A stretch of 64,000 nt of DNA from Bacillota bacterium (GCA_023439125.1 JAEXOU010000016.1:1-64000), one strand, 5' to 3'; positions 37,413 through 47,106 are shown, numbered from the stretch's first letter. Translations and numbers: made by a program. The notes: generated by a model from the letters alone, not told the origin.

Positions 37413-38723
37413 ATGGGGAGATTTCTCAAAGGGTTTATGTCGATTGTAATAGTTGTTTCGATTACATTAGGATTTATGTCGACACAAATTCCAGTATCTT
37501 CAAATGCGACAAGTAAGTATGTTACGCGAAGTCAAGTGATTAAAATGATTCTGGACGAATTAGGAGAAACTTATGATAAGGCAAGTTCAACTTCATATAT
37601 AAAAAAAGCAAAAGAGATTGGATTAATAACGAATAAAACCTTTACAAAGTATGAAAACTTTGCAAATAAGACAGAAGTTGCAATGTTATTAGTGCGTGCA
37701 GATGAGCATCTTTATGGAAGGACGATTGAGGATGAGCTAGTAGATAGAATAATGGATTGCAGAATATCCGATATTGCAAAGATAAGAAAAGTTTATCAAC
37801 CATTTTTAGCGAAAGCATATGCACTCGGATATATCAAGGGAAATTCAAATGGTAGCTATAGTACGAATCGTAAATTTAACCCAAAGTATAAAGTTACAGT
37901 TAGTTATGCCAAAAATCTGATTCATATGATAAATGATAAAAGCATACGCCATCAGATTTCACCAGACGGTCAACTGGTCCGAACAACTAACCTACCTAAA
38001 ATGGCTGACTTCTACCCATATATACTAGCGAGTTATCCAAATAGTTATTATGATTGGCAGTTCTTATTTATGAGAACGAAGATAGGGGATGACCTAGTTT
38101 ATGGAACTGATCGATGGATTAGTAAAGTAGATTATGCTTCACCTAAAGATTTTTTTGAATATAAAGAAGGCAAAAAAGTTTTTAGCTATTATTATAGTAA
38201 AGATAAAGTAAATGCTAAGGAATTATATGATGAGTGTATCGACGAATGGGAAGAGAATGCAAGAAATTATTTAGAGTGTGTTTTTAATGTTGATTATAGA
38301 ACAATTAAACAAGATACAGCGTGGATGGAGAAGTTATTAAGTGCTGATTTTAATGGTACGATTGAGAAGGATAACACAGCAAAAAGAATTAATCAATATA
38401 TTAATGATGCTATAGAAAATGAAACAATAGTTGAAAGTAAGATAATTGCTGTTGATAGATCAACATTATATATTAGCAATGGATATATGTATTTACGAGC
38501 ATATGTTAGATATAGAGTTATCTCATCTAAGGATTTATCCTGTGTTAAGAATTCACCGATAATTTTTACTAGATTTACATATCCAGAATTCATTAATCTT
38601 AAATTAGGAGAATGGAGAGATTGCTATGTAAACCTTGATGTTTCTTCGGGTGTGCCTAATTATGGTATCAGAAAGTTATGTTTGAATGATTATTTTTACG
38701 ATAAGAAGGTGGTGACCGAATGA
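37413..38723 (+). CDS. exported protein with SLH-like N-terminal region
   Basis: The 436-residue product has a signal peptide (about 1-32). About 35-170 looks like degenerate S-layer-homology repeats (TRSQVIKMIL, NKTEVAMLLVRAD, YALGYIKGNSNGSY with NPKYKVT). The rest is a mixed domain of unknown type ending near the overlap with the next gene. SLH domains bind secondary wall polymers, so it is probably held on the cell surface. AAGGAG at 37395-37400 touches GTG 37401, so ATG 37413 is preferred. Its stop overlaps the start of the 1257-residue gene (ATGA, 38720-38723), so the two are translationally coupled. Confidence 0.78.
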   Translation: MGRFLKGFMSIVIVVSITLGFMSTQIPVSSNATSKYVTRSQVIKMILDELGETYDKASSTSYIKKAKEIGLITNKTFTKYENFANKTEVAMLLVRADEHLYGRTIEDELVDRIMDCRISDIAKIRKVYQPFLAKAYALGYIKGNSNGSYSTNRKFNPKYKVTVSYAKNLIHMINDKSIRHQISPDGQLVRTTNLPKMADFYPYILASYPNSYYDWQFLFMRTKIGDDLVYGTDRWISKVDYASPKDFFEYKEGKKVFSYYYSKDKVNAKELYDECIDEWEENARNYLECVFNVDYRTIKQDTAWMEKLLSADFNGTIEKDNTAKRINQYINDAIENETIVESKIIAVDRSTLYISNGYMYLRAYVRYRVISSKDLSCVKNSPIIFTRFTYPEFINLKLGEWRDCYVNLDVSSGVPNYGIRKLCLNDYFYDKKVVTE

Positions 38724-41700
38724 AGATAAGTAGTATTCTGGCAAAATCAAGTATTATATTCTTAATTCTTATTGTTTTAATAACTAATACATTTACAGAA
38801 TTCGTCTATGGTGACACTACCACATATGATAAATATCAATATGTATATGATTTCAATGGTGATGCCATATTCACGATAGAAGTAACAAATGAAGGAGATA
38901 TTTTTTTCTACGGTAAACATTCCAAGTCAACCTCAAAATATACATATCATACTACAGGTTTCACTATGACACTTAGTGAGACAGGAAAAAATCCACTGAG
39001 TGTTAGTAATCGTGTTAGTATTGAAAGGTTAGAAGATGATGGGAAAACAGTGATTCCACAAGAGTTTTATAGCAGTCAATATTCGATTGATGTGTATCGG
39101 TTAGATAGCTTAGATGTTACATCTAAACTAGTACAACTACTAAAAAATCAAGGTTACTCGACTCAAGGAGCATATAAAAAAATAGCAAACGGTGTAGATG
39201 TCTATTTCTCTAATATTTTTGAAGTTCTAGAACGTGATAGTCAAAAGCGTGTTGGAAAAGAAGAATACTATTCCTATGATGGCATAATTAATGGAATATA
39301 CGAACTCGTTGGAGCTAATTGGACTTCTACGACGCAAACTCTTTTGAAAAACTATTACGATAATAAAATTCACATACGATTGAGCCCGTTTTTCTATGAT
39401 GTAGTTTATGTTGATGCAGCGGATTATTCAGAAAATGGAAGAAAAGCTAAAATATTAGAAACAGGACCTGAAAATCAAGAAATCTTCTTTGGGCAGTATA
39501 CAGGATTTGATTTACCGTCGAATCAGAGATTAACAATAAATAAGAAACAATATTCAGTTAAGTCAGCAGAGTACGTGTATGATACAGGACAAGCCAATTC
39601 GGTGAACAGACCAACGATAGCAGGAGGAGTTATTTCTGCATATCATGGAAGTAAAGAAAATGCAACTCTCTATGTACTTGTGGAACCAACAAAAATGCCG
39701 AATACTCCGACAGTAACACCAGCAATAAAGCCGACAATAACCCCGACAGTAACGCCAACGGTGACCCCGACAGTAACCCCAATCGTAACTCCTTCTGTGG
39801 AAGTTACGCCAATTGTACCAATAGAACCAACTGTGACCGAGAATCGTGTCTCTTATTTTTCACCGAAAACAGCTGGGATCATTAATGTACAACCAACACC
39901 TAGTACGGGGTATGACGCAAAAACAGGGGTTCCAACAACGGAAAAACTCTTTGGATGTATCCAAACCTCTGAATATCTAATCAATATCGTTTATGAGAAA
40001 AAGACGGGTTATATTACATATCCAATTACAGTACAAAAAACATACAATATAAAAACAAGAAACGTGATTAGTAGTGATGCTGAAACTCAAAATTCGGCGA
40101 CATCAACGAATGGAATAACAAATGAGTCAGTAAAATCGAACGAAGATATATCTACCAATTCTGAAACAGTCAAACAACTCTTACAAGAATTATTAAAGAA
40201 AGGATTCATCTCTCAAGCATCCTCACTTCAGGAAATCATTTCTCAAGCAATCTCAGATAAAGCATCTCCCAATCAACAAAATAATGATACTTACACGACA
40301 ACATCGCAGATGATTACTCAGTCAGGCTCGGTGACGCGCTCTTATTCTTATACCGAGATTGTATCAATTGACTACTATAAGATAAAGAGTGGCACTTTAA
40401 CGAATCAAACATTGCCGGGACAAACAATTACATTACTTCCAAATAACTATGAAATACCTAACTTAAGCTATCACCACTTTGCTAGTCAATCAGAACATTT
40501 AAGGGCTCCTTCTGGAATCAGTGGAACAATTGTATTGTCATCAGAGGAGGTTACAGGACTACCGAATGAAGATTTGATTTCTATGGCAAATCAAAAGGTT
40601 GGGGAGATTTCTGCCCGCAGTGATTCAATCACATTTGGCCAAAATACTGTAATGAGTAGTGAGTGGCAATCAAGCCAAGGTGACACCTTTGATCAAAATG
40701 CGATTTCTGCTCCACAAAAAACGAAACAGTCAATCTTATATGTAGATCAAATGTTGATAGAAAAAACACTTAAAAATAAAACATATCCATCGAGTGGTAC
40801 AATCACTTATGAAAAGGTAGAATCCTTCCAATCGAGTATGAGTAATCGAATAACATTTCCAATTGATCCGGTAAATGATGTGAAGATACATACTCCAGTA
40901 TATTGTAAATCGGTAGTTTTACATGATAATAACCAATATCTGCAGTTAATTGATCCAGACAAGAGCAGTATTCCGTTGATATTAGATGAAAACTCAGTAA
41001 CAGGAGATTTCACGTTGCAGATTTCAAATGATGGTTACCATTCGAATAAGGCAGGATACGGAAATAAGAATTATACTAAATATTTAGCGAGTAAAAGTGG
41101 AATTTCACAAAATGAGGTTAGATTTCCTGTAGAAATGTATCAAGACATCGGCAATGATAATCAACAGTCGAATGATATTCTTCTCCCTGCGAATACTTGG
41201 AGTTGTATAGGAACTGATGAACAGGGATTCTATATTCCGATGTGGGTGGCAGAGGGCATTTATACAGTAGATGTACGTAGTGTTGCTGTGAATGGAAGTG
41301 AACAGCTTTCGGATACGGAGGAAATAAAGAATGAATCGGTCAATAAATATGTGGCTACAGATTCCTTCACGATTCAAACTTCAGGACGTCTGTATGGATT
41401 TACTTTGTACGATATTCAAGATTATCCTCTGTGGCAAGAGGTGTTTCGTGCGAAAGATGGATTGTCACTAAAGATAAATCAGGCATATACAAATCAGTTG
41501 TTAACTAAAAAATTAGATTTATCTGTTTTAGCAGATGGTGTTGTAAGTGAGGGATTTAAGGCATCAAAGGTATATGACTATACGATTGGTACGAATGATA
41601 GCTATGGCATAACGAGTCTTCGTTATAGTAGTTATACAATGCCTTTATTAATTGGAGCACACCCGAGATATTCTAATCAGGGCATGCTAAAGGCAGGATA

Positions 41701-42493
41701 TACGATACGTTTCAGGGTGAATACCAATGGTGATATGATGGGGCAGAGAGATTCAAAAATATCGATTACACCAAGATTTTATTATGTGGATTCTAATGGT
41801 GGTAATCGGACGGAAGTTGACTTATATTATCAAGCAACAGTTGGTGAGAAGAAATATAAGTTGATACAAGTTGGAAGTAGTGTTGACCAAAGCAATAAAA
41901 AGTCAGTAATGGTTGGTGATCCTATGCTTGGAATACCCGAGGAAGAGTTGCTTGTGAATGCAAAAATTCAGGGGATGAAAAAAGCGAAACTTAAGGGACT
42001 ATCAGAAGAGCAATACTCGTATGGTCATCTATTCGTTGGATTTCCTTTTCGAATGTACTCCAATCTAGCTTTTGCAAGTCGCTATAAAAGTGAGCAACAT
42101 AGTGAAGAGGAATTGCAGAAGCTGAAACAGACGTATTATTTTACATACAGTTTGCCTGATAAAGTAAAAGCAGTGAAAAAAGGATATGATGTGACAAGTT
42201 ATGCAAAGCAACAGGGGATTGATTTTACAGAAGAATTTTGGTTAAACGATGGTTATCTTATCGTAAATTTTGATATTACAGCGCTTGATTCGAAAGGGAA
42301 TGTTAGATACAGTTACATAAACAAAGATAACTATATAGAGAATGAATTGTGCAGTATGTGGCTACTAGAAGGAGGTGCTAAAAAGAAGACAGATGCCAAT
42401 GGGCTATCAATTCAATTTTTAGCTGGAGATGCATTGATTTTTTCTACGAATGAAACTGCAAGTGATGATTACTCTTCGGATGGGATCTACTAA
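38720..42493 (+). CDS. large secreted surface protein with Pro/Thr-rich repeat
   Basis: This 1257-residue protein has a signal-like helix (about 5-28). A folded N-terminal region is followed by a Pro/Thr-rich spacer around residues 335-375 made of repeated PTVTP units. A long C-terminal part has many Tyr, Ser and Thr residues and beta-rich stretches. I see no sortase motif, transmembrane tail or catalytic signature. PT-rich spacers of this kind often separate domains in clostridial surface and cellulosomal proteins. It starts inside the upstream gene's stop and is clearly its partner. The protein could be an adhesin or a structural layer component. Function unknown. Confidence 0.8.
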   Translation: MKISSILAKSSIIFLILIVLITNTFTEFVYGDTTTYDKYQYVYDFNGDAIFTIEVTNEGDIFFYGKHSKSTSKYTYHTTGFTMTLSETGKNPLSVSNRVSIERLEDDGKTVIPQEFYSSQYSIDVYRLDSLDVTSKLVQLLKNQGYSTQGAYKKIANGVDVYFSNIFEVLERDSQKRVGKEEYYSYDGIINGIYELVGANWTSTTQTLLKNYYDNKIHIRLSPFFYDVVYVDAADYSENGRKAKILETGPENQEIFFGQYTGFDLPSNQRLTINKKQYSVKSAEYVYDTGQANSVNRPTIAGGVISAYHGSKENATLYVLVEPTKMPNTPTVTPAIKPTITPTVTPTVTPTVTPIVTPSVEVTPIVPIEPTVTENRVSYFSPKTAGIINVQPTPSTGYDAKTGVPTTEKLFGCIQTSEYLINIVYEKKTGYITYPITVQKTYNIKTRNVISSDAETQNSATSTNGITNESVKSNEDISTNSETVKQLLQELLKKGFISQASSLQEIISQAISDKASPNQQNNDTYTTTSQMITQSGSVTRSYSYTEIVSIDYYKIKSGTLTNQTLPGQTITLLPNNYEIPNLSYHHFASQSEHLRAPSGISGTIVLSSEEVTGLPNEDLISMANQKVGEISARSDSITFGQNTVMSSEWQSSQGDTFDQNAISAPQKTKQSILYVDQMLIEKTLKNKTYPSSGTITYEKVESFQSSMSNRITFPIDPVNDVKIHTPVYCKSVVLHDNNQYLQLIDPDKSSIPLILDENSVTGDFTLQISNDGYHSNKAGYGNKNYTKYLASKSGISQNEVRFPVEMYQDIGNDNQQSNDILLPANTWSCIGTDEQGFYIPMWVAEGIYTVDVRSVAVNGSEQLSDTEEIKNESVNKYVATDSFTIQTSGRLYGFTLYDIQDYPLWQEVFRAKDGLSLKINQAYTNQLLTKKLDLSVLADGVVSEGFKASKVYDYTIGTNDSYGITSLRYSSYTMPLLIGAHPRYSNQGMLKAGYTIRFRVNTNGDMMGQRDSKISITPRFYYVDSNGGNRTEVDLYYQATVGEKKYKLIQVGSSVDQSNKKSVMVGDPMLGIPEEELLVNAKIQGMKKAKLKGLSEEQYSYGHLFVGFPFRMYSNLAFASRYKSEQHSEEELQKLKQTYYFTYSLPDKVKAVKKGYDVTSYAKQQGIDFTEEFWLNDGYLIVNFDITALDSKGNVRYSYINKDNYIENELCSMWLLEGGAKKKTDANGLSIQFLAGDALIFSTNETASDDYSSDGIY

Positions 42494-42511
42494 TCAAGAT
42501 CTGTCTGAGTG

Positions 42512-42647
42512 GTAACATACACACAGTACTGCCTAATAAATACATGGTACTGCCTAATAAATAAACAGTACTGCCAATAAATACATGGTACTGGCTAATA
42601 ACATACACGGTAATGCCTAATAGCATACATGGTACTGCCTAATATAT
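42512..42647. repeat. tandem repeats of about 21 bp
   Basis: About six degenerate units of the form ACATGGTACTGCCTAATAAAT run from 42512 to 42647. They lie directly after the large surface-protein gene. A minus-strand frame through them (YLLGSTM repeats) has no ribosome site and is an artefact. Confidence 0.85.
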
Positions 42648-42743
42648 TAAGCTTAATGGTATATATGCAAAGGGATCTACAAGTCAATACGACTTTGTGG
42701 GCTTGTGAGTGAAGTGCCCCCAAAAAATATACCATCAAGCTTA
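42648..42743. repeat. palindromic repeat, core-sharing family (short copy)
   Basis: Arms of 17 bases (TAAGCTTAATGGTATAT with ATATACCATCAAGCTTA, one wobble) enclose the core in reverse orientation, ACTTTGTGGGCTTGTGAG. The arm sequence differs from the other copies but the core is the same. Confidence 0.82.
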
Positions 42744-42809
42744 TTGTTTCTAACCTAAACAGCAGAATTCATTGTATTCTAAAACCAAAAACAATTAATG
42801 CTGATTGTC

Positions 42810-42945
42810 TTCTAGAACCCAATAAACTAAATGCTTTTTAGTCTTTCATAATCAAAAAAACTAGATGCTTATTGTCTTTCATAATCAAAAAAACTAGATG
42901 CTTATTGTCTTTCATAATTAAAAACAATAGAACCTTATTGTCACC
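42810..42945. repeat. tandem repeats of about 33 bp
   Basis: About four units of the type CTAGATGCTTATTGTCTTTC followed by ATAATCAAAAAAA run up to the end of lspA. The two middle units are nearly identical. Function unknown; the array may have grown by slippage. Confidence 0.82.
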
Positions 42946-42948
42946 AAA

Positions 42949-43506
42949 CTAATTCTCCTCTCTTTTTTGAAACACAAAGCGTAGAAATTCCATTCTTTTA
43001 ATTTTCTTTAAATATCGATAGTTCTTGAACATAACAATTACGATTATAAAAACACTTATGGTAAGATAGCAATCCTTCAAGTCAAATATAAAGGCTTCAT
43101 TGACCATAACATAATCGAGAGAGCCGCCCCAGAAAAGCTTGTCCAATAGGCTGGCAATTGCGCCTGCCTGAAAGATGATGTACACGCTTTTGATGACGGG
43201 ACTTTCTTCGTTTACTTTTCTTTTATAAAAGAGGTACAGATACTTAGCTAAAAACAAAATTAGTACATTTAATATCAAGAGAAAGTAGAAGTTTTGAAAC
43301 AGTGATAAATAGTTACCAGGCCAGGATAGGTTCGTATTGATGATTGGAAATATTCGAAGAAATGAACCAATCAGAGGATAATCTTTCAAATAGATGAAGA
43401 AATACAATATTAGTTTTATCATTTGATCAAGGAGAATTAGTAAAAAGATTGGCATTCGTAAAGATTTGTCTAGCTGTAAGGGGGGAAGAGAAAACTTTAG
43501 ATGCAT
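42949..43506 (-). CDS. lspA: divergent lipoprotein signal peptidase II
   Basis: The 185-residue protein has four membrane helices. It shows the LspA layout with an N-terminal LLDQMIK motif, INTNLSW where NTGAAF-type residues usually lie, and a degraded main motif GAIASLLDKLFWGGSLDYV in place of GAlgNLiDR. A last segment is FDLKDCYLTIS in place of FN-AD. The catalytic aspartates appear to be the Asp of LLDK and of FDLKD. It should cut lipoprotein precursors before the lipidated cysteine. The changes suggest either a relaxed second copy or an altered specificity. AAGGAG precedes the ATG. The gene is convergent with the surface protein. Confidence 0.68.
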   Translation of the reverse strand: MHLKFSLPPLQLDKSLRMPIFLLILLDQMIKLILYFFIYLKDYPLIGSFLRIFPIINTNLSWPGNYLSLFQNFYFLLILNVLILFLAKYLYLFYKRKVNEESPVIKSVYIIFQAGAIASLLDKLFWGGSLDYVMVNEAFIFDLKDCYLTISVFIIVIVMFKNYRYLKKIKRMEFLRFVFQKREEN

Positions 43507-43720
43507 GAAGAGAACTCCTTACTCTATTTTGATTTGTAATTTAGTGTATCACCAGCCTTTTTCAATAACAATAACATGGAAGTAAATAACTAGATAATCG
43601 TATTACAAGAATCTGTTCAATGCGACGTAAAGACAGTACACCACATATTACCACTGTAATTTCCCTCTTTTTCGTGTTACTATTTTATTCATACGTAAAG
43701 CAGAAAGGATTAGTAAGAAC

Positions 43721-43891
43721 ATGAGTTATTATGTTGAACAAGAGGGTATCGAACGTTATTGTCCAGTGTGCGATGCTAGCGATGTTTTTGTATTGTTAGA
43801 GCGAAAAGATAATCAAGATAAAAGCATTGATGTAGAGTGCCCAAAGTGTGGATATAAAAGAACATTTTCTCAGAGCGAATTAAGCGCATAA
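43721..43891 (+). CDS. small zinc-ribbon protein, 56 aa
   Basis: The frame runs from ATG 43721 to TAA 43889. It carries YCPVCD near 13-18 and ECPKCG near 39-44, two CPxC knuckles that should bind one zinc, and is otherwise charged. AAAGGA lies 11 bases upstream. It sits alone between the divergent lspA and the ABC exporter and was too short for standard ORF calling. It may be a nucleic-acid or protein-binding ribbon. The spacing and motif make it convincing as a real gene. Confidence 0.75.
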   Translation: MSYYVEQEGIERYCPVCDASDVFVLLERKDNQDKSIDVECPKCGYKRTFSQSELSA

Positions 43892-43992
43892 GATACTCAA
43901 AGAATTTTATTTATAAATATTTATTATTTTCATATTTTTATTTTATATCTCTTTTGTATTATGATATTAGCATAGTGCAAAGGAGATTTTTT

Positions 43993-46305
43993 ATGTGGTG
44001 GAAAAACATACGTATTCGTAAATTACAAACCGTAGTTATGTTTCTAATCGTGCTATTATGTTCCGCTTTACTGATGGCATCGTTTGGAATTATCACAAGT
44101 CTAAGTAAACCCTTCGACGAATTTGCAAAGGAATGCCAGATGCCAGAAACACGATTTCATCCGTATGTCGAAGAAGAATATGAATTACAGACAATAATTC
44201 AACGTTTTGAGTCACTCGATGAGGTAGAAAAAGTCGAGGTTATAAATCGATATTATATCGAGGAGGAGATCTATCATGGAAACAATCCGATTGATGCATT
44301 TCTAGATATAACTGAGTTTAAAGATGGGGTTTATGACCATGTACATTTCTTTCAAGGAGATATCGAACAGGTCAAGGCTATGACAGATAGTGAATGCGCT
44401 CTTCCTTCCTGTGTTGCTAATGAATATGAAGTTAATGTTGGGGATGAGATAACGATTCATTTTTTTCAGAATCCTAGAACGTATACGGTAAGAGCCATTT
44501 TTTCTAGTCCTTATGACATATTAACTTCCTATAACAGCACGATGATTGTAAAGGAACTACCAAAAGATATAAAAGGTCAACCAATACTTTACATATATAC
44601 GAAAGATGGCATAAATGCAAATACTCTAGAGACTGCCTACCGAAAGATGAATCACGGGTTGTTGGAAGGTTCCCAAATTACAATCGATGATATGAAGGAT
44701 GCGAATCAGTTATTAGGAGCTATCACAGGGTCGATGTTCTTTGCTATCGGTGTCATTATGTTATTGGTTAGTTGTCTAATCATTAACTTTATGATACGAA
44801 GTATGATGGTAGCTGATGCAAAAACAATTGCAGTTTATAAGACACTCGGTTACGAATCGAAGGATATTTTGCTCATGTATCTTAAATTCTATTTCGTAAT
44901 CGTATCTATTGCTTGTTTCATAGGAATCGTGGTTGGAGATATGATAAAAAACATAGTATTATCCAATATGTTTGCCAATATTGGTAGTACTCGTGGACAG
45001 AGTATTTTTGTGATTGGTGTTCCTTGTTTTATTTGCATTGTTTCGTTTGTGTTGCTGGATATTTACCTAATTATTCGTAAAACAAAGAATATTAAGCCAG
45101 TTATAGCACTCAATGATATGAATCATAGCAATACGAGAAAGAAGAAGTACAAGGGCAATTCCTCCATGCAGTTTTCTTCGCTTGGAATAGCACTTCGAAA
45201 CATTCGTAGTGATAAGAAAGGCATGATAGGAGTTATTTTAATTGCATTTATGACTGTATTTATCATTAATTTTGGTGTAATCTCGCTTGATGTTGCTAAT
45301 ACGTTAAGAGATAACAATGATTATTGGCTGGGGATCGATAAATGCGATGTTATGGTTAGCTTAGTAAATTCAGAAAAACTTGAAGAAGTTCAATCTATTT
45401 TAGACCAGGATACTAGTGTAAACTATTATTTAAGATCCAATGTAGGTTATCCTTTAACACTTGACTGGCAAGAAGGAATCACGAACACATTTATGTATAC
45501 TTTTATTTATGAGGATTTTGAAAAGGCAAACCTACCGATTGCGATTGGTCATAATCCAACTTCAGCAAAGGAGATCGCTTTAGCTTCGGTTATGGCAGAG
45601 GAATATAACAAGACAGTGGGAGATTATATCACCGTTTATCTCAATGGTCAGGACCGAGTTGAATTACTTGTTACTGGTATTTTTCAAACATACTACAATA
45701 TGGGGCATTCCGCTCGAGTTGTAAGTGATATTTTTAACGGTCACGATGTTCCATTTGAATTTATATCAATTTCCATTTACCTAAAGGATAACGTAAATCC
45801 ATATGATTATGTCGAAGCGATACAATCAAGGATTGGTACAGTTGGGAAAGCATATCTAAGAACGCAAGCTATGTCTAGTATTATGGATATGATTCAAGAA
45901 CCACAAAAGCTAGCGATTCCATATGTCCTTATCTTAGTATTTTTAATTGGTGGTATTAACATCTTTAGCGTTGTATTGTTACGTAATGCAAAGAGTAAGA
46001 AGATGAATGGAATTTATAAGAGCATTGGATATACCTCCAATCACTTAATTAAAGCAAGTATACTTTACGTTGTAATCTTAGTAGCAATATCCATGGCAAT
46101 TGCCATACCAATCATTCTTGCTACATATCCAACAATCATGAGATTAGCCTTAACAATGTTTAATTTCATTGAGTATCCGGTACATTACAATGGACTTCAT
46201 ATTGCAATTACCAATGTCATTATATGTATCGTATTTATTGTATTTACGTATTGCTCCTCGTTATCAATTAAGAAAGTTGCTGTACGTGATCTTGTAAATG
46301 AGTAG
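43993..46305 (+). CDS. ABC transporter permease, FtsX/MacB-like, two-unit
   Basis: The 770-residue permease has an N-terminal helix, a large extracytoplasmic domain (about 45-235), three helices, then a second half with another extracytoplasmic domain and three C-terminal helices (FILVFL to CSSLSIKK). This is the eight-to-ten-helix FtsX layout used for antimicrobial-peptide export or immunity. ATG 43993 is chosen because AAAGGAG sits ahead; a TTG start at 43954 has no site. The ATPase gene starts 10 bases after the stop behind its own GGAGG. A two-component system with its own promoter follows. Confidence 0.9.
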   Translation: MWWKNIRIRKLQTVVMFLIVLLCSALLMASFGIITSLSKPFDEFAKECQMPETRFHPYVEEEYELQTIIQRFESLDEVEKVEVINRYYIEEEIYHGNNPIDAFLDITEFKDGVYDHVHFFQGDIEQVKAMTDSECALPSCVANEYEVNVGDEITIHFFQNPRTYTVRAIFSSPYDILTSYNSTMIVKELPKDIKGQPILYIYTKDGINANTLETAYRKMNHGLLEGSQITIDDMKDANQLLGAITGSMFFAIGVIMLLVSCLIINFMIRSMMVADAKTIAVYKTLGYESKDILLMYLKFYFVIVSIACFIGIVVGDMIKNIVLSNMFANIGSTRGQSIFVIGVPCFICIVSFVLLDIYLIIRKTKNIKPVIALNDMNHSNTRKKKYKGNSSMQFSSLGIALRNIRSDKKGMIGVILIAFMTVFIINFGVISLDVANTLRDNNDYWLGIDKCDVMVSLVNSEKLEEVQSILDQDTSVNYYLRSNVGYPLTLDWQEGITNTFMYTFIYEDFEKANLPIAIGHNPTSAKEIALASVMAEEYNKTVGDYITVYLNGQDRVELLVTGIFQTYYNMGHSARVVSDIFNGHDVPFEFISISIYLKDNVNPYDYVEAIQSRIGTVGKAYLRTQAMSSIMDMIQEPQKLAIPYVLILVFLIGGINIFSVVLLRNAKSKKMNGIYKSIGYTSNHLIKASILYVVILVAISMAIAIPIILATYPTIMRLALTMFNFIEYPVHYNGLHIAITNVIICIVFIVFTYCSSLSIKKVAVRDLVNE

Positions 46306-46315
46306 GAGGTTTCTT

Positions 46316-47074
46316 ATGAAGAAAGAGATTATTAAAACTGAAGTTTTATGTAAGAGCTATGTGACGGATGGTGAAATCAATAATATTATAAAAAATATGG
46401 ACTTATCTATCTACGAGGGAGATTTTACGGTAATTATGGGCAGTTCAGGTTCAGGAAAATCTACGTTATTGTATTCCCTTAGTGGAATGGACTCAATTAC
46501 AACAGGAAAGGTGTATCTAGATGGATTCGAACTAAGTAAAATGAAGGAAAAAGAAATCGCAACTTTAAGAAAGGAAAAGTTAGGCTTTGTGTTTCAGGGA
46601 ATTAATCTAATCTCCAATTTAACTGTCTATGAGAATATTCTTAGTCCGACGTATAAAGCAAAAGCAAATCGTGTTGATATTGAAAAGAGAATTGATGAAT
46701 TATTAGAGAAAATGGAATTGACGACTCATAAAAAGAAATTTCCGAATCAGCTTTCTGGTGGTCAGAAGCAACGTGTAGCTATTTGTCGAGCACTTATGAA
46801 TCAGCCAAAGGTATTATTTGCCGATGAGCCGACAGGTTCCTTGAACTCGTCTCAAGGTGAGAATGTACTTGATATCTTTACTAAAGTTCATATGGAAGGT
46901 CAATCCGTTGTCATGGTTACTCATGATTTGAAAGCAGCTTTACGTGGCAATCGAATCATTTATCTGAAAGATGGAAGAATCGATGGGGATTTGTCTTTGG
47001 ATGAATATCAAGAATCAGAAGTATCGAAACGAGAAGAATATGTTTATCATTTTTTAAAGGAAAAAGGGTGGTAG
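46316..47074 (+). CDS. ABC transporter ATP-binding protein (LolD/MacB type)
   Basis: The 252-residue ATPase has Walker A GSSGSGKST near 42-50, signature LSGGQKQRVAICRAL near 146-160, Walker B VLFADEPTGSLN near 165-176 and H-loop VTHDL near 200-204. The residues ADEPTGSL are typical of the family that drives FtsX-type permeases such as MacB, LolD and BceA. It works with the 770-residue permease encoded just upstream. ATG 46316 follows TAGGAGG; the upstream frame start at 46298 overlaps the permease stop. Confidence 0.93.
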   Translation: MKKEIIKTEVLCKSYVTDGEINNIIKNMDLSIYEGDFTVIMGSSGSGKSTLLYSLSGMDSITTGKVYLDGFELSKMKEKEIATLRKEKLGFVFQGINLISNLTVYENILSPTYKAKANRVDIEKRIDELLEKMELTTHKKKFPNQLSGGQKQRVAICRALMNQPKVLFADEPTGSLNSSQGENVLDIFTKVHMEGQSVVMVTHDLKAALRGNRIIYLKDGRIDGDLSLDEYQESEVSKREEYVYHFLKEKGW

Positions 47075-47077
47075 ACT

Positions 47078-47106
47078 TTGACAGTTTATTTACCGATAGG
47101 TATAAT
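47078..47106 (+). promoter_or_regulatory. consensus sigma-A promoter for the response regulator gene
   Basis: TTGACA (47078-47083), 17-base spacer and TATAAT (47101-47106) match the consensus exactly. It lies 4 bases after the ATPase stop and 80 bases before the regulator ATG, so the two-component pair can be made without the exporter. Confidence 0.85.

Noticed and set aside
42444..42626. Minus-strand frame with YLLGSTM repeats
   Set aside because: It is the translation of the 21-bp tandem array and has no ribosome site or signal of selection.
42512..42945. CRISPR array
   Set aside because: Units are degenerate, adjacent with no unique spacers of regular length, and no cas genes are in the window.
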